From: Gavia stellata
Lineage: Eukaryota > Chordata > Aves > Gaviiformes > Gaviidae
Assembly: GCF_030936135.1 (NCBI RefSeq)
Contig: NC_082600.1
Location: 1,550,001 to 1,614,000 of the forward strand
Direction of reading: 5' to 3'
Length of the DNA: 64,000 bases
Shown here piece after piece: positions 1-14,200 of this stretch; positions within the stretch are counted from its first letter, which is position 1, and every line of letters begins with the position of its first letter. The notes below the pieces were generated by a model. It did not search any database and had not been told where the DNA came from. It saw only the letters and a list, made by a program, of their open reading frames with translations. Position numbers and translations under genes: made by a program.

Positions 1-2062
1 TTGTTAACCACAACAACCCTCCCAGGAACAGTGAGGCTGTTCCGTTCAGGAGCCTGCGTCCCCGTGGCAGTGTGCCTCGGTGCGGGGATGAACAGCAATC
101 CCTTTGGGAGCTGGTTGTTGTTTTAAAGCATTAAATGGCAATACGGGCAAATCGCCGCTTTGCTTGTTTGTATACTGCCAACAGGTACCATGTGTGAGTT
201 ACTTTTTTCAGTGTTAAGGGGGGCAGTCTTAGAGGGAGCAGAATTAAAAATACTTAATTTAAAAGTTTGAATTGTGAACTTTATTTTTTCAGAGGATTCT
301 CATTGGTAGGGTATGGAGATTTAATGTCTCTTGGCGCGCGTGTGTATCTTGCCAACGTGTGTTGTGAATCCTCTTTACCTGGAAGGGACCTGAAGGTTTT
401 GTTGAAACTTTTAAAGTTTTTGGTCTATATTCCATAACCACAAAAATTTCTATTTTTAAGATATGATGTGACAAAGGAAATATTATAATCATTTAAAAAC
501 AATTGGAGTGTGCTCATAGCCATGCTACTCATCTCATGACTGTGCTGCTTCAGGTTCTGGCTGTGCTTTGTTCTGTGATGCTTTTGTGAAAGTCCATTAC
601 GATATTAAATGAAATACTGAATTAAACTCCATCAAGATACTACATCAGAGCATTTACCTGCTGTTTTTTTGACCCAGTCATTTAACTTTCAAGACATCGT
701 AATCTGTTAAATTACCGCGAGATTTATCCCGGTGCATGGAACATTTCGCAGACCTCAGAGCGGGGTGTTTTGCAGGGTCTGCGGTCGCCCAGGCGCAGCA
801 CGGCCATACCGTGCACGTGCGGAGTCTGCCGTAGATCCGTTTCTCCCTGTCGAACACAACTTGCATTGTGTGGCCCAGGCTGTGAGTTGAGGAGATAATT
901 GAGTTACGGAGTAGTGAAGAACTGCAGTTTCCCAGGGCGAGAGTTTTTGTGAAGGTCCCAGTTTGAGGATCTGTGTTTATGGTGAACTGAGATCTTCAGT
1001 GAAATTAAAAAATACATATATTTATAAATGAATGTAGTGTGTGTTAGACTACAAATTCTCCATTCACACAATCAGTATATTGAGTAAAGGAGGTTTTTAG
1101 GCTCAACATGATGCTGTTCTTTCCCGTACTCCAGAAATATTTCCATTTCTGTTCAGACTTCTCTTTTTGACCTCTGTGTGGAGCCTTGTCTTTGAGAGGG
1201 GAGAACAGAGTTAATATAGCCTGCAAATAATTTAAATCACTGATTTTACTAATTAAATCAGAAAGCAAGAAACTTTTATTTAAAGCATGATCTTTTCTTT
1301 GCTAAGTATTTATATTATTCAGATTTTTCCTTTAACTATAACTGATTCTCATTGCACGGTGCTGATGTTGCCAAATACAGCTTTTAGGCTAAATCCAAAG
1401 GATGCTTTTTTCACACCTCCAGTAGCTGCCATCTGCATAAACACTTACATAACTTAATGCACGTAATTCAAAACGTTCATGTTTAATTTTTAAAATTGAT
1501 GACTGGTGCAACTCTCTACCAGTTTGTTTTGTTGCATTTTTTCCGTTCAGCGTGAATCGTCTCGACCTGTATTAGAGTGAGAACTGGAAACCAGCTAAAA
1601 CGCTTTCTAATGCTTAAAATACTTAAAGTATCGGATAGCTGGGAAAAGTGTCATCAAAATGTTTTGCATTTAAAGATCAACTGCCATCCTTGGTGTCTGC
1701 TTTTTTTTTTTTTGTGGAACCCTTTTCTGGTTTTTGCTGTCTTTGGTCATAAAGCTTTATCTGTGGATACGGCGTGATGAATTCTATTTGCTTCTGTGCC
1801 TGAAAGGTATGGCTCATGTACACACTCTCTTGCCTTTCACTTTCTAAGGGATAGGGAAGAAAAGCCTTCATTTTCCATCAGTCCTGTTTCTTTAACCATA
1901 TTGACAGTGGTTTGTGTAGCCTTATTGTAAAGAAGGACAGGTCTGGGCTGTGGTGGGGTTTAGATGACAAAGTTACGTTGGTAATTCCGCTGTTTGTACA
2001 GAAAAGGGTTGTGGACTCATTTCACACTCATGTATGTTTCTTTATTTTCCTTTTTCCTGCAG
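1..2062 (+). other. TOGARAM1: Intron of TOGARAM1, no feature seen
   Basis: AT-rich non-coding sequence ending in a polypyrimidine tract and CAG acceptor at 2060-2062. The short open frames here are chance-length and show no family resemblance. The upstream part of the gene (start codon, TOG1 and TOG2) must lie left of the window. That this is intron rather than flank is inferred from the exon at 2063 opening in the middle of a protein. Confidence 0.75.
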
Positions 2063-2219
2063 TTCTCTACATCCAGTGATTTTCTTCATTCTCCAAAGTT
2101 AAGGCCCTCTCAAGGAGTACCAGTCAGTGATGAGTTATTTTTTAGTAGAAGACGACCTTCAAGGAGTTTATTTCAGAATAGTATAGATTTTAACTCGGAG
2201 CATTCTTCTGTTTGTGCTG
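2063..2219 (+). CDS. TOGARAM1: TOGARAM1 window exon 1
   Basis: Acceptor ttttcctgcag, donor gtaagt. Opens on a codon boundary ([16 protein letters not shown]) and leaves one base over for the next exon. Ser/Arg-rich, disordered. Confidence 0.75.
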
Positions 2220-5200
2220 GTAAGTATTAACACAGAAAAGTGTTTGATCTGCTGTTAACAGAATAGATTTAGAAGAACCTAAGCCTAAATTTCTAGCTTC
2301 ATCAGTATGGTTTATCATTTGTTGATTATTTGTTTTGTTATTTATTTTCATTTACTACGAAGAATTGAGTACTACATGCAGGGCTATGCCTCCAGCTGAA
2401 GCAAGCGGCAGCAGTCCCATTCCTGCTCCTGGAGGAGTGTACGCTATCTCAAAACTTAGACTGCTGTTTTCCAGTCCTGCTGTACGCACACCAATTTTCA
2501 CTAGTTTAGATAGACCCACTAGAGTTTATAGATCAGCTTTTTTTGCAGACAGCAAGACCAAAAGGAAATTATGTGGTTAAATGAACAGATGTATTGAACA
2601 AAAGGACTCAGGGTATCCCTGAAATACAGAGCTTTCTGCTGCTTTTGCAGAATTAGGAAAAAGAAGTACCATGTAGATCAGCAACAGTAATTCAGCCAAC
2701 GTTCTTTCACACTGTAAGATAGAATATGAATTGCAGATAAAGCAGTAAATTAAAAGGAGACACAGAATTTTACTGACTTTTGAGCAGGAATACGTTGTTG
2801 GCTAGAATAGCAGTTATTATTGTAAAAAGTATGTTGTCAAGAGTTAGCTGATAGTGGCGCAGGGTATGAAATACCAAACCATAAACGGGGCCACGTGTTG
2901 GAAAGGTCTTATTTATGTATGGTAGGGTGTTCAGAAGAGCAGATCAGTGTGTATCTATTGTAGATATGCATTTTTTCTCTTTCTGCTTTGCATAAACAGC
3001 TAGAGTGGAAAGCTGTTGGAAGAATCCGCTCTAAAGATTGTTTTAAAGTATGAAAAATGTCATGTTTTTGAAAACCAGGACTGTAGAAGATTGTAGGTAT
3101 AGTGCTACACTTAATTTACACTAGCAATGTAGACTCGTTGATTTGTATTTTCATAGCTGAAAGGCACGTGAAAAGACCGGGCAAGACCAGGCCTGATTTG
3201 TTCTCTTCACTGGACAGTAGGTTATATCCTCGGCTTTGTCTGAGGAGCACTGACATGTGTGGCATGCAAGTTTACTCACTGTTATGCTATGAGTGACATC
3301 ACTCTAAAGAAACTCACTGCATTTTGGGGTTTTAAGGTGTTGTCTTCCCTTCATTGTCATATATTCAAAGAGGGGATTGTTCTGGGTGTTTCTTTTGACA
3401 CCCCCCTGCATGTCTCACTTGGAAAAGTGCCCTGGAAGAACTGCCGGGAATTTTTCCAGTTTGTGCCTATGAACAGTACGATGAGGTTGCTTAGAAACTC
3501 TTGCATTAAATACTTAGAAAGTAGTTGTATTTTACACTGAAAGTTAGACAAAAATCTTAATTCACTGTTAAATATTATTGTATATTTTTTGTTGAATACC
3601 ATATGTTAAGTATTCATCTAGTTATTTGTGGTTTTCTTTTGAAAGGTGCTATGGGCTCTCATCAGCCGCAAATTTCAGGGAAATGTGGAACACTTGGATA
3701 CACACAGACACGTGGGAAGAGTGGTAGTGTGGGCTCTGATTTACAATTTTTAGGATTAAATAACTGTCAGCACGACAAAGGTATATGGATTCTAACTGTG
3801 TCGTAAGTCAGTGCATGTTACTTTGGAAATGTCTCTTTATTTCTATGCTGCCTTAAGAAATAAAAACTATTATTAAAACGTTGTTAGTCTGTATCCAGAC
3901 ATATTTGTGCCTCCCTCCTGTGTAGCGCTTTTCATTCGTAGTTATTAATTTGCAACCCACACCTTTGGTATCTGCCTGAACCAGTGTGCTGTGTAAAAAA
4001 AAAAAAACAAAAAAACAAAAAAAAAAACCAAAAAAAACCCCACCACAGACACTATGTTGGTGCACCTAAAGCTTTTAATTCTCATACCATTGCTTTAATT
4101 TGTGGTGGTCTCTGTACAGCTTTTACTAGACAGAGACAGGGCGCTGCTGTGTCAGGCGGCGTTTGCTGCTTGTTTCAAAAGTGAGGCAAGGGTTTTAATT
4201 GAGTGCACCTTAACCCTAGAGGTGAGGCTGTGATCAATGAGGACCTGTAACACGTATAAACTTGTCTGTTCATAAGTAGTAATAATAATAAAAATGCCAG
4301 ATGTACGCTTAGTGAAGGAGTAAACTCACTGTCTGAAGGAATAGATGGTAGTGATACCGAATCTGTGGACAGAGCTGCTTTGAGTGGTCCAGCTGTGTTG
4401 GACAAGGGATAGAGCTGACAGCTTTCTTGGAAGATATGTAGGAACTTCATTTACTCAGATTACTTCTAGTCACTTACGGGCTGTAGATACTGTGGTTTTC
4501 TCATGCCTATGGAAAGAAAGGAGAAATTTCCTCTTTGTTTTTTACCTCTGTACCTACAAAGTCAAATGTTCTCTGAGCCTCAGTCTTCAGAAGGCTGCCA
4601 GGTACTTTGCCCATACTTGCTGATTTATTCTCTGCAAACAGTTTTTGTGCCAGGTATTATTGTTACTTGAGCCTTTCTCCAGCAGTATGACCCACACCTG
4701 AGTTGGTTGTTTCAGTTTTGCTGCCCCGGGATACCTGGGGAGCGCTGGGATGCTGCAGCCTTGGAAAGCAGCAGGAGCAGAAGGCAGAGACCTTGGAGTG
4801 ATCTGATTTGTAAAGGGATTTTTTTATGCTATAATTAAAGGCATAATTGAGTGGTTTTCTTCGGAATGACAGCGACAATTAATAGGTTCCCCAAACACGA
4901 CTCACATTTTCAGTTGTTCTCCCTCCCGCGTTCCCATTCTCCCAGTTGTGCCAGTGGAACTGGCTGTGGGGCTGTTCTCTCAATGAGATCGCTGAGGTGG
5001 CCCAACGTACAATGATCCTTCCAGAGGCTGTCAGGAGCTTTATTAAAACTTGTCCTCTTTTTCACTTGCATGGTTAAAAGCTTGAGTGCACGCGGGGAAC
5101 GTGCATCTGCTTTTCAGGGGAAACATTTAAAACAGTATGGTTCCAAATCTGCACTTATCTTTCTATTTCTAACCTACTGGTTTCTGGAAAAAATAATTCT

Positions 5201-8200
5201 TAGGTGTTTTTTTTTTTTTTTAAAGGAAGTGGAATTTATAACATCTGTGCTTTATTTGTACTCTTGTATCACTGAGTTTTGAGAGTGGTGTTTGCAAATT
5301 TTATGCTATGCAGACTTGGAATACGGAGCAGCAAGCAACAGAACCATGTTCAACCTACTTGCATCATTTGTTTTTTTAAATATAGTTCTTCAAAACATGA
5401 CTGCAAAATAGCTTAGGCTCAATCTCATTTGATCAAATGAAGAAAAAGGAAATTGATATTTTGAGGGACAATGCAGTTTGCGAAATGAAATGAGCTGAGA
5501 TTTGTGTGTTTGCTTGGGTAAAATGATGACCTTCAGTTTTTGACTGTCTAGATGGTATATTATTTCATTGTAAATTATTATAAGAGCTGTCAAAGAGGCT
5601 AATTACCACAAATACTGTTCTCTTTTTCTTTGCTTAGTTTGTGCCAGCCTAAATTTTTCCAGCAAGACCCAGAGAAGTTTTTGCAATCAAGCAGAGCATA
5701 CAGTGTTCTTCCAAGGTCCTAACGCAAGCCAGGGCACCTTCATTCTGCCGTCTTACCCTCTGTCATCACCCAGGAACAGCCCAAAGCACGTCTCCTCTCC
5801 AGCTGACTCTTCAAAGAAGTCACAAGATAATACCGTGAGCTTCTCAAACTCCTGGCCTCTTAAAAGCTTTGAAGGACTGCCTAAGCCTAGCTCACAGAAG
5901 CAGCTTCTCAGTCAAAAGTCAGGAGACAATACAGGTAGGAACGGTGTCAATACAATGAAAACAGATTTCAGGTTTGCATTTTGAGTGGCTTCAAGCAGTG
6001 GTCAGAAAACCCATGGTGGCAGGTAGATGGGGAATTATGCAACGTCCCCATTGTGATTAGAGACGTGGGGGTTTTGTAGCTGCACTAGTCTAGTCACATC
6101 ACTGGAGGCTTCTTTTTAAAAGTGAAGTCTTTGTATTTTGGTAGTTTTAAATACTGGCGTGTTTCATTCCTTCTGTCTTTTCAATATGTGGGTTAAAGCA
6201 TAATATACACCAGCTCTGCTTTTCTTATCAGTAACTTATCAGTGAAAAGTTTACCTTCAAACTAAAATAAAAACAAATGCCAAAATCTAGCACTCCTAAA
6301 GAAAGCCAATGCAGAAATAACTGTTACTTTTAATACTCTAATTAGTACATGTGCAAGAAGATACTACTTATTGCATTTCGACTTCTTGCCTCTTTATTTG
6401 CTTTTGGAAACTTACGCATCAAATTTCCCACACTCAGAATAGCGCTTTACAACCTGGTTACAAACAGCTACATCTCTAATGAGTGGAATTGGTGCTGATT
6501 TCATCCCAATTTACACTGACAGCTAATGACAGAGACTGCAGTTTATGGTCTGATTTCCTCCGTCTTTGAGGACCTCAGGCACACATTGGTTAACCTGAAA
6601 TAGTTTTAAGTTTATTTGATTACATTTGCTTGGACAATTTAGCTGATTTTTTTCAAATACTTACTAAAGGCGGTCTTACTTCAGGTTAAAACTAGCTTTA
6701 GAATCTGTTTATCTTAAACTGATTCTTAATCACTCATGTGGCATACCTTCTGTAAGCAAACTAACAGTTTCCACATACAATTTTCCACTGATTTAAAGAA
6801 ATCTGTTTTAAATTTAATCTTCATTGAGACACATATTTTTGCACATATGTAGCAAATTTCTGAATTAATTCTTTGGAAATCACCTGTCCCTGGAATGCAT
6901 GTCATTTTATCTTGCAGATGTGTGTTCATCACTTGCTGGTTTTCTTTATTGTATCCATATGCATTTCAGTTTATCTCTGTTTCTTTAGAATAATTTTATT
7001 GTTGTTATAGCAGCTTACAGGACAGTTTGTAGGGCACCAGCCTTCTTTTTTATTTAAGTAAGAAAGTTAAGTACTTTTTAAAGGTACTAACTATATGGTG
7101 GAATGCACGAGCATGAAACAATAATTTACGTTGTTTAAAAGGAAGAGACACTAAAAACAGGAGAGATGAGTAATTGAGCTTGAAATGCAGGGAGATGGAA
7201 AAGGTAGAGTCAGGAGGTATTAGAAAATACCATGCAAGGAGGCAAGTCTGGTAACATCCTAATGATTTTGTAAAATTAAATATTGAAAAATGTGTGTAAG
7301 TAAGTATTCAGGAACGGGGGTTTGGCGCATTTGGAAAACGGACATTGGAGGAGGAATGTTGAAAGTTTGTCAAATTATGGGTGGTATAAAAATAAAGTTG
7401 GATAGGGAATCAGTATCTACTCTTGTTCATGCGAGAAACTTATTTTCATCTCTGTGTGTGTGTGTCTATGTGTGTATAAGTTTATACACGTGAATACATG
7501 TATACATGCATACATGAAGGAGCTAAGGAAGGGGTTTGGTGACATCAGGTTTTAAATAAAAGGAGGTACTTTTTTAATGCTCATTGTGGAGCCAACTACT
7601 GCAGGCTGCTGAAGACGCCAAAAGCAAGAATTTGTGGATGAAGGAAGTGGATATATGTACCAGGACGGTGGGTCAGCTCGTGTCAAACCTGTGACCAAGG
7701 AACTTCCTAAATACTGTCCGAATAACCTTAAGTGTCCGTTTCTTACCTTGTTAGGGGACAGGCCTTTTGTCTGACTCAGTACGTCTGGTTTTATATTCTT
7801 ACTGATTTTATTCAAATTTGCTCATACTCAGCCAAACAAAATGTCCTTGAAATGTATTTATAGTAATAAAAAAATTGTGCACGTAAGTCTGTTTTTTAAC
7901 ACTCACAAGGGGTTTGCCGGTGTGACACAGAAATGAGGCATGAAGTTTATTCTGGTGAGTGCTGTGTTCCTGCCACTGACATCTGCTTGTGTCTTCTTCA
8001 GGGGAGAATTTGCAGGAGAAACATTCTCCTCTGCAGCTGAAACCCACCCTGGTGAGACGCCCAGCCTCCCGCAGGGGCCTGAATGGGACCAGACCCGTCC
8101 CCCCCATACCCCGCCTCGCTAGCCCGCTGCCCGATAAGATTGAATTGAACGTCAATTCAACGAGAATTGAGAGAAACGAAGAGTGTGAGGAGATGTGGCT

Positions 8201-11200
8201 GAATGAAGTGGATGGGAAGCTTGCAGCTGATCTTTCAGAGCTGAATGTTGATGGCGAGGAAGTGGACCAAGAAGAGGTTGGTTGAAATGTGACATAACGC
8301 ACTTTTAATAGTTGATATATTATAAGCTTTTTTTTTTTAAACAAGAGCCAGAAAATAATAAATGTTTTTGACTTAAATTTTGGGACACTCTCATCAGTGC
8401 AGCAGGTTTTCAGTGAGATACCATTGGGTGTCTGATAGAAGCCAAGTAAAGCAATAAACACCAGTGTTGAAGCACACTTCTCGTGGTTGTTCCAGACATC
8501 TTGATTTCCCTTGTTTTTCTCAGAGCCAAAGCTGCAATGTTTTCAGTTATCGTAGTACCAAGGCAGAACTCTGTGGGCCTTTATACAGCTTCTGTTCTCA
8601 TTATCTTGACTTCATTTTAAATTTCATGCCAGATTTAAGTAATAATCCTCTCTTTAGTCATAGCAAAGTGCCCGAAATAACGAATAACTTCCTTGATGAA
8701 GGTGCATTTGACTCAGCCCGGGGGTTTCCTCAGCCTCCCGGGTTTGCTGAAGCGGGCTGTCCCCGATACCCATGCAGCATGTCCCAGCTCTCTCGGAATG
8801 CAGTCATTTTTTCATGGAGTAAATTGAGAAGAACTGATGTGAAGCTGGATGAGTATGGTGTCACCTGCAGCTGTTTGATATGACACAGACACATTTGACA
8901 TTAGGCTTGGCAGGTCAGCGTCCCTCTTGTACGTGGAAATCCACTAGTAATAATTTGTGCCCATTATGTGTATTTAGTGGCCAGTGTTTTGAGTGTGCCA
9001 CTCAGCCGGTGACTTATTAAGTATTTCAAATATTTTCTACCTTTAAAAATCTATCCCTTCTGTGACCCATGAGACTCTTCACACAGACTTACCCTAACAT
9101 TTCCCTTTACTGGTCCATGAAATACTTTGCAACCAGCGTAGCCGTAGATCCCACATGGCTGTTTATCAGTCGCATGGGTTGTCCAGTGAGATCCCCCGGA
9201 GTATGGAGCCTGTGTGTATGCCAGCCCCTGCCACTGTGCCTGGTACATGCCGAAGGATCCTGTCACTCACTCGGTTGCTCAAGTGTCTCTGATATTTGAG
9301 AAATATCAACTAGCTGCACCAGCCTAGGGCATAGGAAAATACTGCAGAGGAATGCCGGATTATTTCAGGGGGTGGTGGGAAGGTGGAACTGGATCCACAC
9401 CATCCTCATCAGTACAAATCAAAACCATTGCAGTATTGATTATGTGAGAAGTGTAGGTATTGCCTGTGATTGGATTTTGTATGATCTTCCCCGCATGATC
9501 CCATGCAACGCATCCTTATTTCTGTCAGTTCATAGAGATTGTTTGAATCTCAAATCCTGTGTTTAGTCCCTGTGGATCTGAGAGCAGCTGCAGTTGGACT
9601 TAATGGCTTTGCCTTACTGTCTTTCTCTTCCATCCTCTAGTCACTACTGAAAGTAACTTGAGGTGATAAGCAGGTAGAAGTAGTATTTTTTTTACATCAG
9701 ATATATTCAGCAAAAAGAGGAGAGAATATGCAGTAGCATGAAGCTCTAGTCATTGTAGATTTTCCTGCTTATTTGAGTAGGAGCTCTGCTTGCTAGGCAG
9801 TTTTCAGGATTTGCTTCTGCATATTTTGCAGCTTTGTGCGGTTCTGTTGCGAAAAGCCTGAGCTCCCAGCCGTGTGTAGTAGCAGCCATCAGATGCTGCC
9901 GTTAGTCTACTAAAGAAGATAAGAGCAGCTGATGTATTTTTGCGGGAATCTGTTCTTGTGCTTTGCAAAATGAAGCTAGGATACAGTGTCGCTGTGAATT
10001 TGCATTTACCTGCATGGTAATTATTCTTGTGAAGTAAAACAATGAATGGGATCGTTAAAATACTGCATAACCGACATAAATGGTCAGTCACATTGCCCAA
10101 TAGAGGCATGTGCACTGAACTCCTCTGAATTGAACAGAACACTCAGAAACATACTTTCTTTTGCTTAAAAAACTTTTTTCCTATGCAGTGAATAAAACCC
10201 GTCATTTTGTTTTCAATCCTGTTTAGATGCAGAATTCACTTAGATCTCTACGAAACAGTGCAGCTAAGAAGAGGGCAAAGCTAAGCGGCAACATTTCAGA
10301 TCTGGAAAGTCCTGATTCTGCTCTTAAACTTGATCTCTCTGCGGACTCCCCCTCCCACGCTTCCTCGCCGAGCGTGGGTTCCTACAGTGAAAGTGGAGTT
10401 TACAGCCAGGAGTCTCTGACTTCACCTGTGTCCACAGTCCCCCAGAGAAAGAGAATAACGTGAGTGGAACTCGTGTATTAACTCTGCTTTGACATTCTTA
10501 CACACAGTCTCTGCTGCTGTTAGTTAAATCTTAAAGGGAGTGAAATCTGTAATATATTTTTTGTTACAAGATTGCTTTGCTTAATAGCTTGATTTTTATA
10601 TGTGAATTATTTTCCTATCTAAAAATACATTGCTCTAAACAATATCTGCTTAATTACATTATTCTAGTTTGTGCTGGCTTTTAATTTGTAAGAGTTCCCT
10701 GGTGCAGCCATAGTAACGCAGTGCACTTGGTAAAGTACTGCCAGTGGTAGTAAATATTTTACTAAGCCTTTAGCCTGCCATAGAAGGTATGTGAACCATA
10801 GCCTAAACAAATGAGTAAGAAGGAGAATGACTTAAAAGGAAGGATAAGGTTTGCTTATTATAGCCTGGAAATTGAAGAAGGAATGGGTTGGTTTTTTGCA
10901 ATAAGACAAAGACAATGTAGATGTTTCTTATTATTGTGAATCATGAACTGTTTCCATTTTATTACTGACAGACTATTGTTAATTTAAAATGCCTTCACAG
11001 AGCTCTTCTGAAAACAAATTGTGTGATGACATACGCTACTCTGATTGTAAAGAGCAATGACCCAGTTGGTGATTAGCAGTACAAACTATTTTAATGAAAT
11101 AAAAAAGGTTTTGAGGGATTTTGCAAATTTTGCAGTACAGAATCTCCTTTTCTGCTCTCGGAGCCCATGATAAAGCTGTTTGTAGCTCTGATCCAAAGAT

Positions 11201-14200
11201 ATCTTTTGTTTTTGTGTGTACTACATGTAACTGGCATACACCTGTATTAACAGAATAGGAAGGAAGAGAGGGAATATATAACAGAAAGGTTTCTGGAATG
11301 AATCAGAAACAGAGCATTTTCACAGCCTTGAAGTCTCAGAACTAATTTATATGTATGTGTCTTCCCTATATGTGTTACTGCTGAATCACAATTTTAAAAA
11401 TAATCTTTAAAATGAAAAATGCTAGAATACCTAAAAAGTCAAGACTATAAAATTCTGTGTATGATGTTCTTCCAGGCAAGGTTTTGACTAGGACACGTTC
11501 TATACAACATGCCATTTCCGTTATTCAGTGACACACAAGCTTCATGTTTTACAGAATTCAAAGATACAGGAATTCTGAACTAGCAAGAAAGAGAGGGGAC
11601 ATCTGGCAGGAAGACTGAATTTGTGGCAGTGACAAAATACATCCCAGAAGACCTTAAAAGCCTTGGAATGTTCATAAAAACTCCAGAGAGTTTAGTTCAG
11701 ATGCTGGTTTGCGAGCACTGGAAATGGGCACTGTCTGTTCACAACATCTGTGTAGTTGGGCAACAGAACTGTAGGCTGCTCCTGTGTATTGACTTTTAGA
11801 AGGATCAGTTTATCCACTGATAAACTACCGTGAGCAACGGGAGCTTGATACTGGTATTAGTGAAGTTTCTGAAGCATGGGCTTTCCTCAGGATCTTAAAA
11901 GCAAGTCTCTAGTTGTGTGTATTTCCGTCCTAGCAGAAAGTGGAACGGCTGCTCTTTCCCCGTGACTATTACGTAGGTGTGCACAGTATTTGACAGCACA
12001 GGGCTCTGGGTTCAACCGTCTTTAATATTCGAATGCATCATTTTAAAAAAGATGTATCAAGATTGTCTAATAGATAATGCTAGCAGAATGTCTGTGCTAG
12101 ACACTGAGCTGAAAACTGCTCATTTCTGGAGATTAAAGGGTAGTGGATTTGGCCACTCTCATTTGCCATTCTTTGCCAGATTGGAACCAGCAGTGTCAGT
12201 TCCCTAGGCCAAACGATTCCTTAGCTTTTTTTGAATGTAAATTTAGTCCTCGTGTAACATTTACTCTTAAGCGTTGTCTTTATGGTGTTCTTCATAATGG
12301 GTCTGCTCATCAAATAATTTCTGTTGAATTAATTTTCTTTTTCTACTCAGTGTGGAAGTGTACTGGAAATATTTGTCCACCAAGTACACCGGGGAGGAGA
12401 AACTGAAATCTAGTGATGTCTTTGCTGCAAAGTGTTATTTAGCTGGGCCCCGACTAGCATGTAGAACTCTCTAAAAATTTGTTTTATATTTTACAGGTCA
12501 GACACCTTTCCACTACTTGTCAGTAAATCACAGCCTGCAGGAATATCTTCAGCAAGAAAAACAGACCCAAATGTGGCAGAACAGAACTTCAGCACAGGTA
12601 TTTCACTGCGCTTTTCAGTATCTATACCTTGCTTCACTGATGTGACAGAACGGTCACTTGATGTGTCTGTTCTTACTTGTTCAGTGAGCTCGTGTGCCTT
12701 CAGCACTTAAAAAAAGGTAATTGCTAGATGTTATTTGATCAAATTGAGATACACCGTGGTACTGCAGCTGAGAAGGAACTCAAGGGTTTCTTCCTTTCTG
12801 TGTCAGGTTAAAATGTGTTAATGCAAATGCCACCTGTGAGTATGTGCACTTCAAAATCCGATGCAGTATTGTGTGACAATTCATTGGACACCAGCTGGCT
12901 AAGAGTAGGAAGGGTCAAAATGTTGCAAGCGGTTAATTTCCTGGTAGGAAATTGAATTTAAGTGATGCTGTTCTATTTTATGCTTACAGTGAAGTACAGG
13001 TAACTGCAAATGTCTGTAATGGGCAGAAATTGATTATGATTATTTATGTTTAATCAATTTTGATTCAACTGGATGGAGATGTTTCCTTAGAGGAAAGGAA
13101 CTGAGGGAGCCGTGTCCACAAAAGTCTTTTCTGACCTCTTTTCCCAAAGACTGCTGTGTTGCATCCTTTTGCAGCCTCAGCAGCTATGTATTTTTCCAAA
13201 AAGTTTGCAAAACTCAGTTCAGTTAAGATTGGAGGGCATCTCACAGGCCTGAATTTGCAAAGCCATCACATTCAAAAACCAGTAATTGGTACTGAGACTC
13301 ACGATCTTTTTTTCAGAAATTGGAGCTATTGCTCCTCATTTTGTCTAAGGCCACTTTTCTCAGGATAAATTAGCAAATAAGTTTGTCAAGTAACAGGTTA
13401 AATCAGAAAGCAAATACTGCATGTACATAGTAATACATGTTGTGGTTAATGATTTTTGCGTTCGTGATACAAAAAGACCTTCTGTGAGAAGTTGACCTTC
13501 AGTGTAAAATAATGAGCAGCACATTTATTTTGCTTATTGAGCCAGTTAATCAACCAGAATGCACAGCACCGGGCCTCCTGTGAAGAGCTGACAGCCTGCT
13601 ACCGATAAGGTCGATGTAATACATGTGCAGCTAACTGGTAAAGAAAAGTCCTTTGCTCCTACTGCTGACTGGGCTTGGCCCATCACTCAAGTCAAATCTC
13701 AAAGCGCTCTGAATTTTTACACTGGAACTTGGAGAACTTGTAAAAACCAGTTTGGTATTCAACTGGTCTCATCAGATGAAAGTTTTTTTTCTAACACTGA
13801 ACATAAATCCCCCTTGCTATAACTTATCTCATTACATTTTTATTTTATTTCAAAGGATGGAATATTTTCTTCTTCCAAGCAGCTACCTTTTTTTGTATTT
13901 TTCTTTTCCTCTTTCGTTTTCTGTCCTTTAGACTAATTCCTGTTTTTTCTAGCTTTCCTTCATAGGTCAAACTTTATGGAATTTTTAACTGCCATCATCT
14001 AGGCTGTTTTCAACAGATCTACGTCTTTCTTGAAATGCAGTACAATGCCCCTTGTGCACTTAGAGCTGAAAGGATGGTTATGGTTGCATTGTTGTAAAAC
14101 ATGCAAAATCAGTCCTGTCCTACATGAGTCTTATTCTTCTTGGGTCATTCTTCTATGTTATCATGAGCTCCTTGAATTCAGGTCCTGTCCTCAAGCATGC

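Noticed and set aside
2335-2580. Open frame reading [18 protein letters not shown] with a CAG before it
   Set aside because: Used as an exon from 2382 in the required phase it reads a different frame that stops, and no donor fits. Not needed by the flanking phases.
7808-8461. 217-codon minus-strand frame over a TOGARAM1 exon
   Set aside because: Shadow of a real plus-strand exon; no independent evidence.
8464-8883. 139-codon plus-strand frame in a TOGARAM1 intron
   Set aside because: No matching splice phase, no family resemblance.
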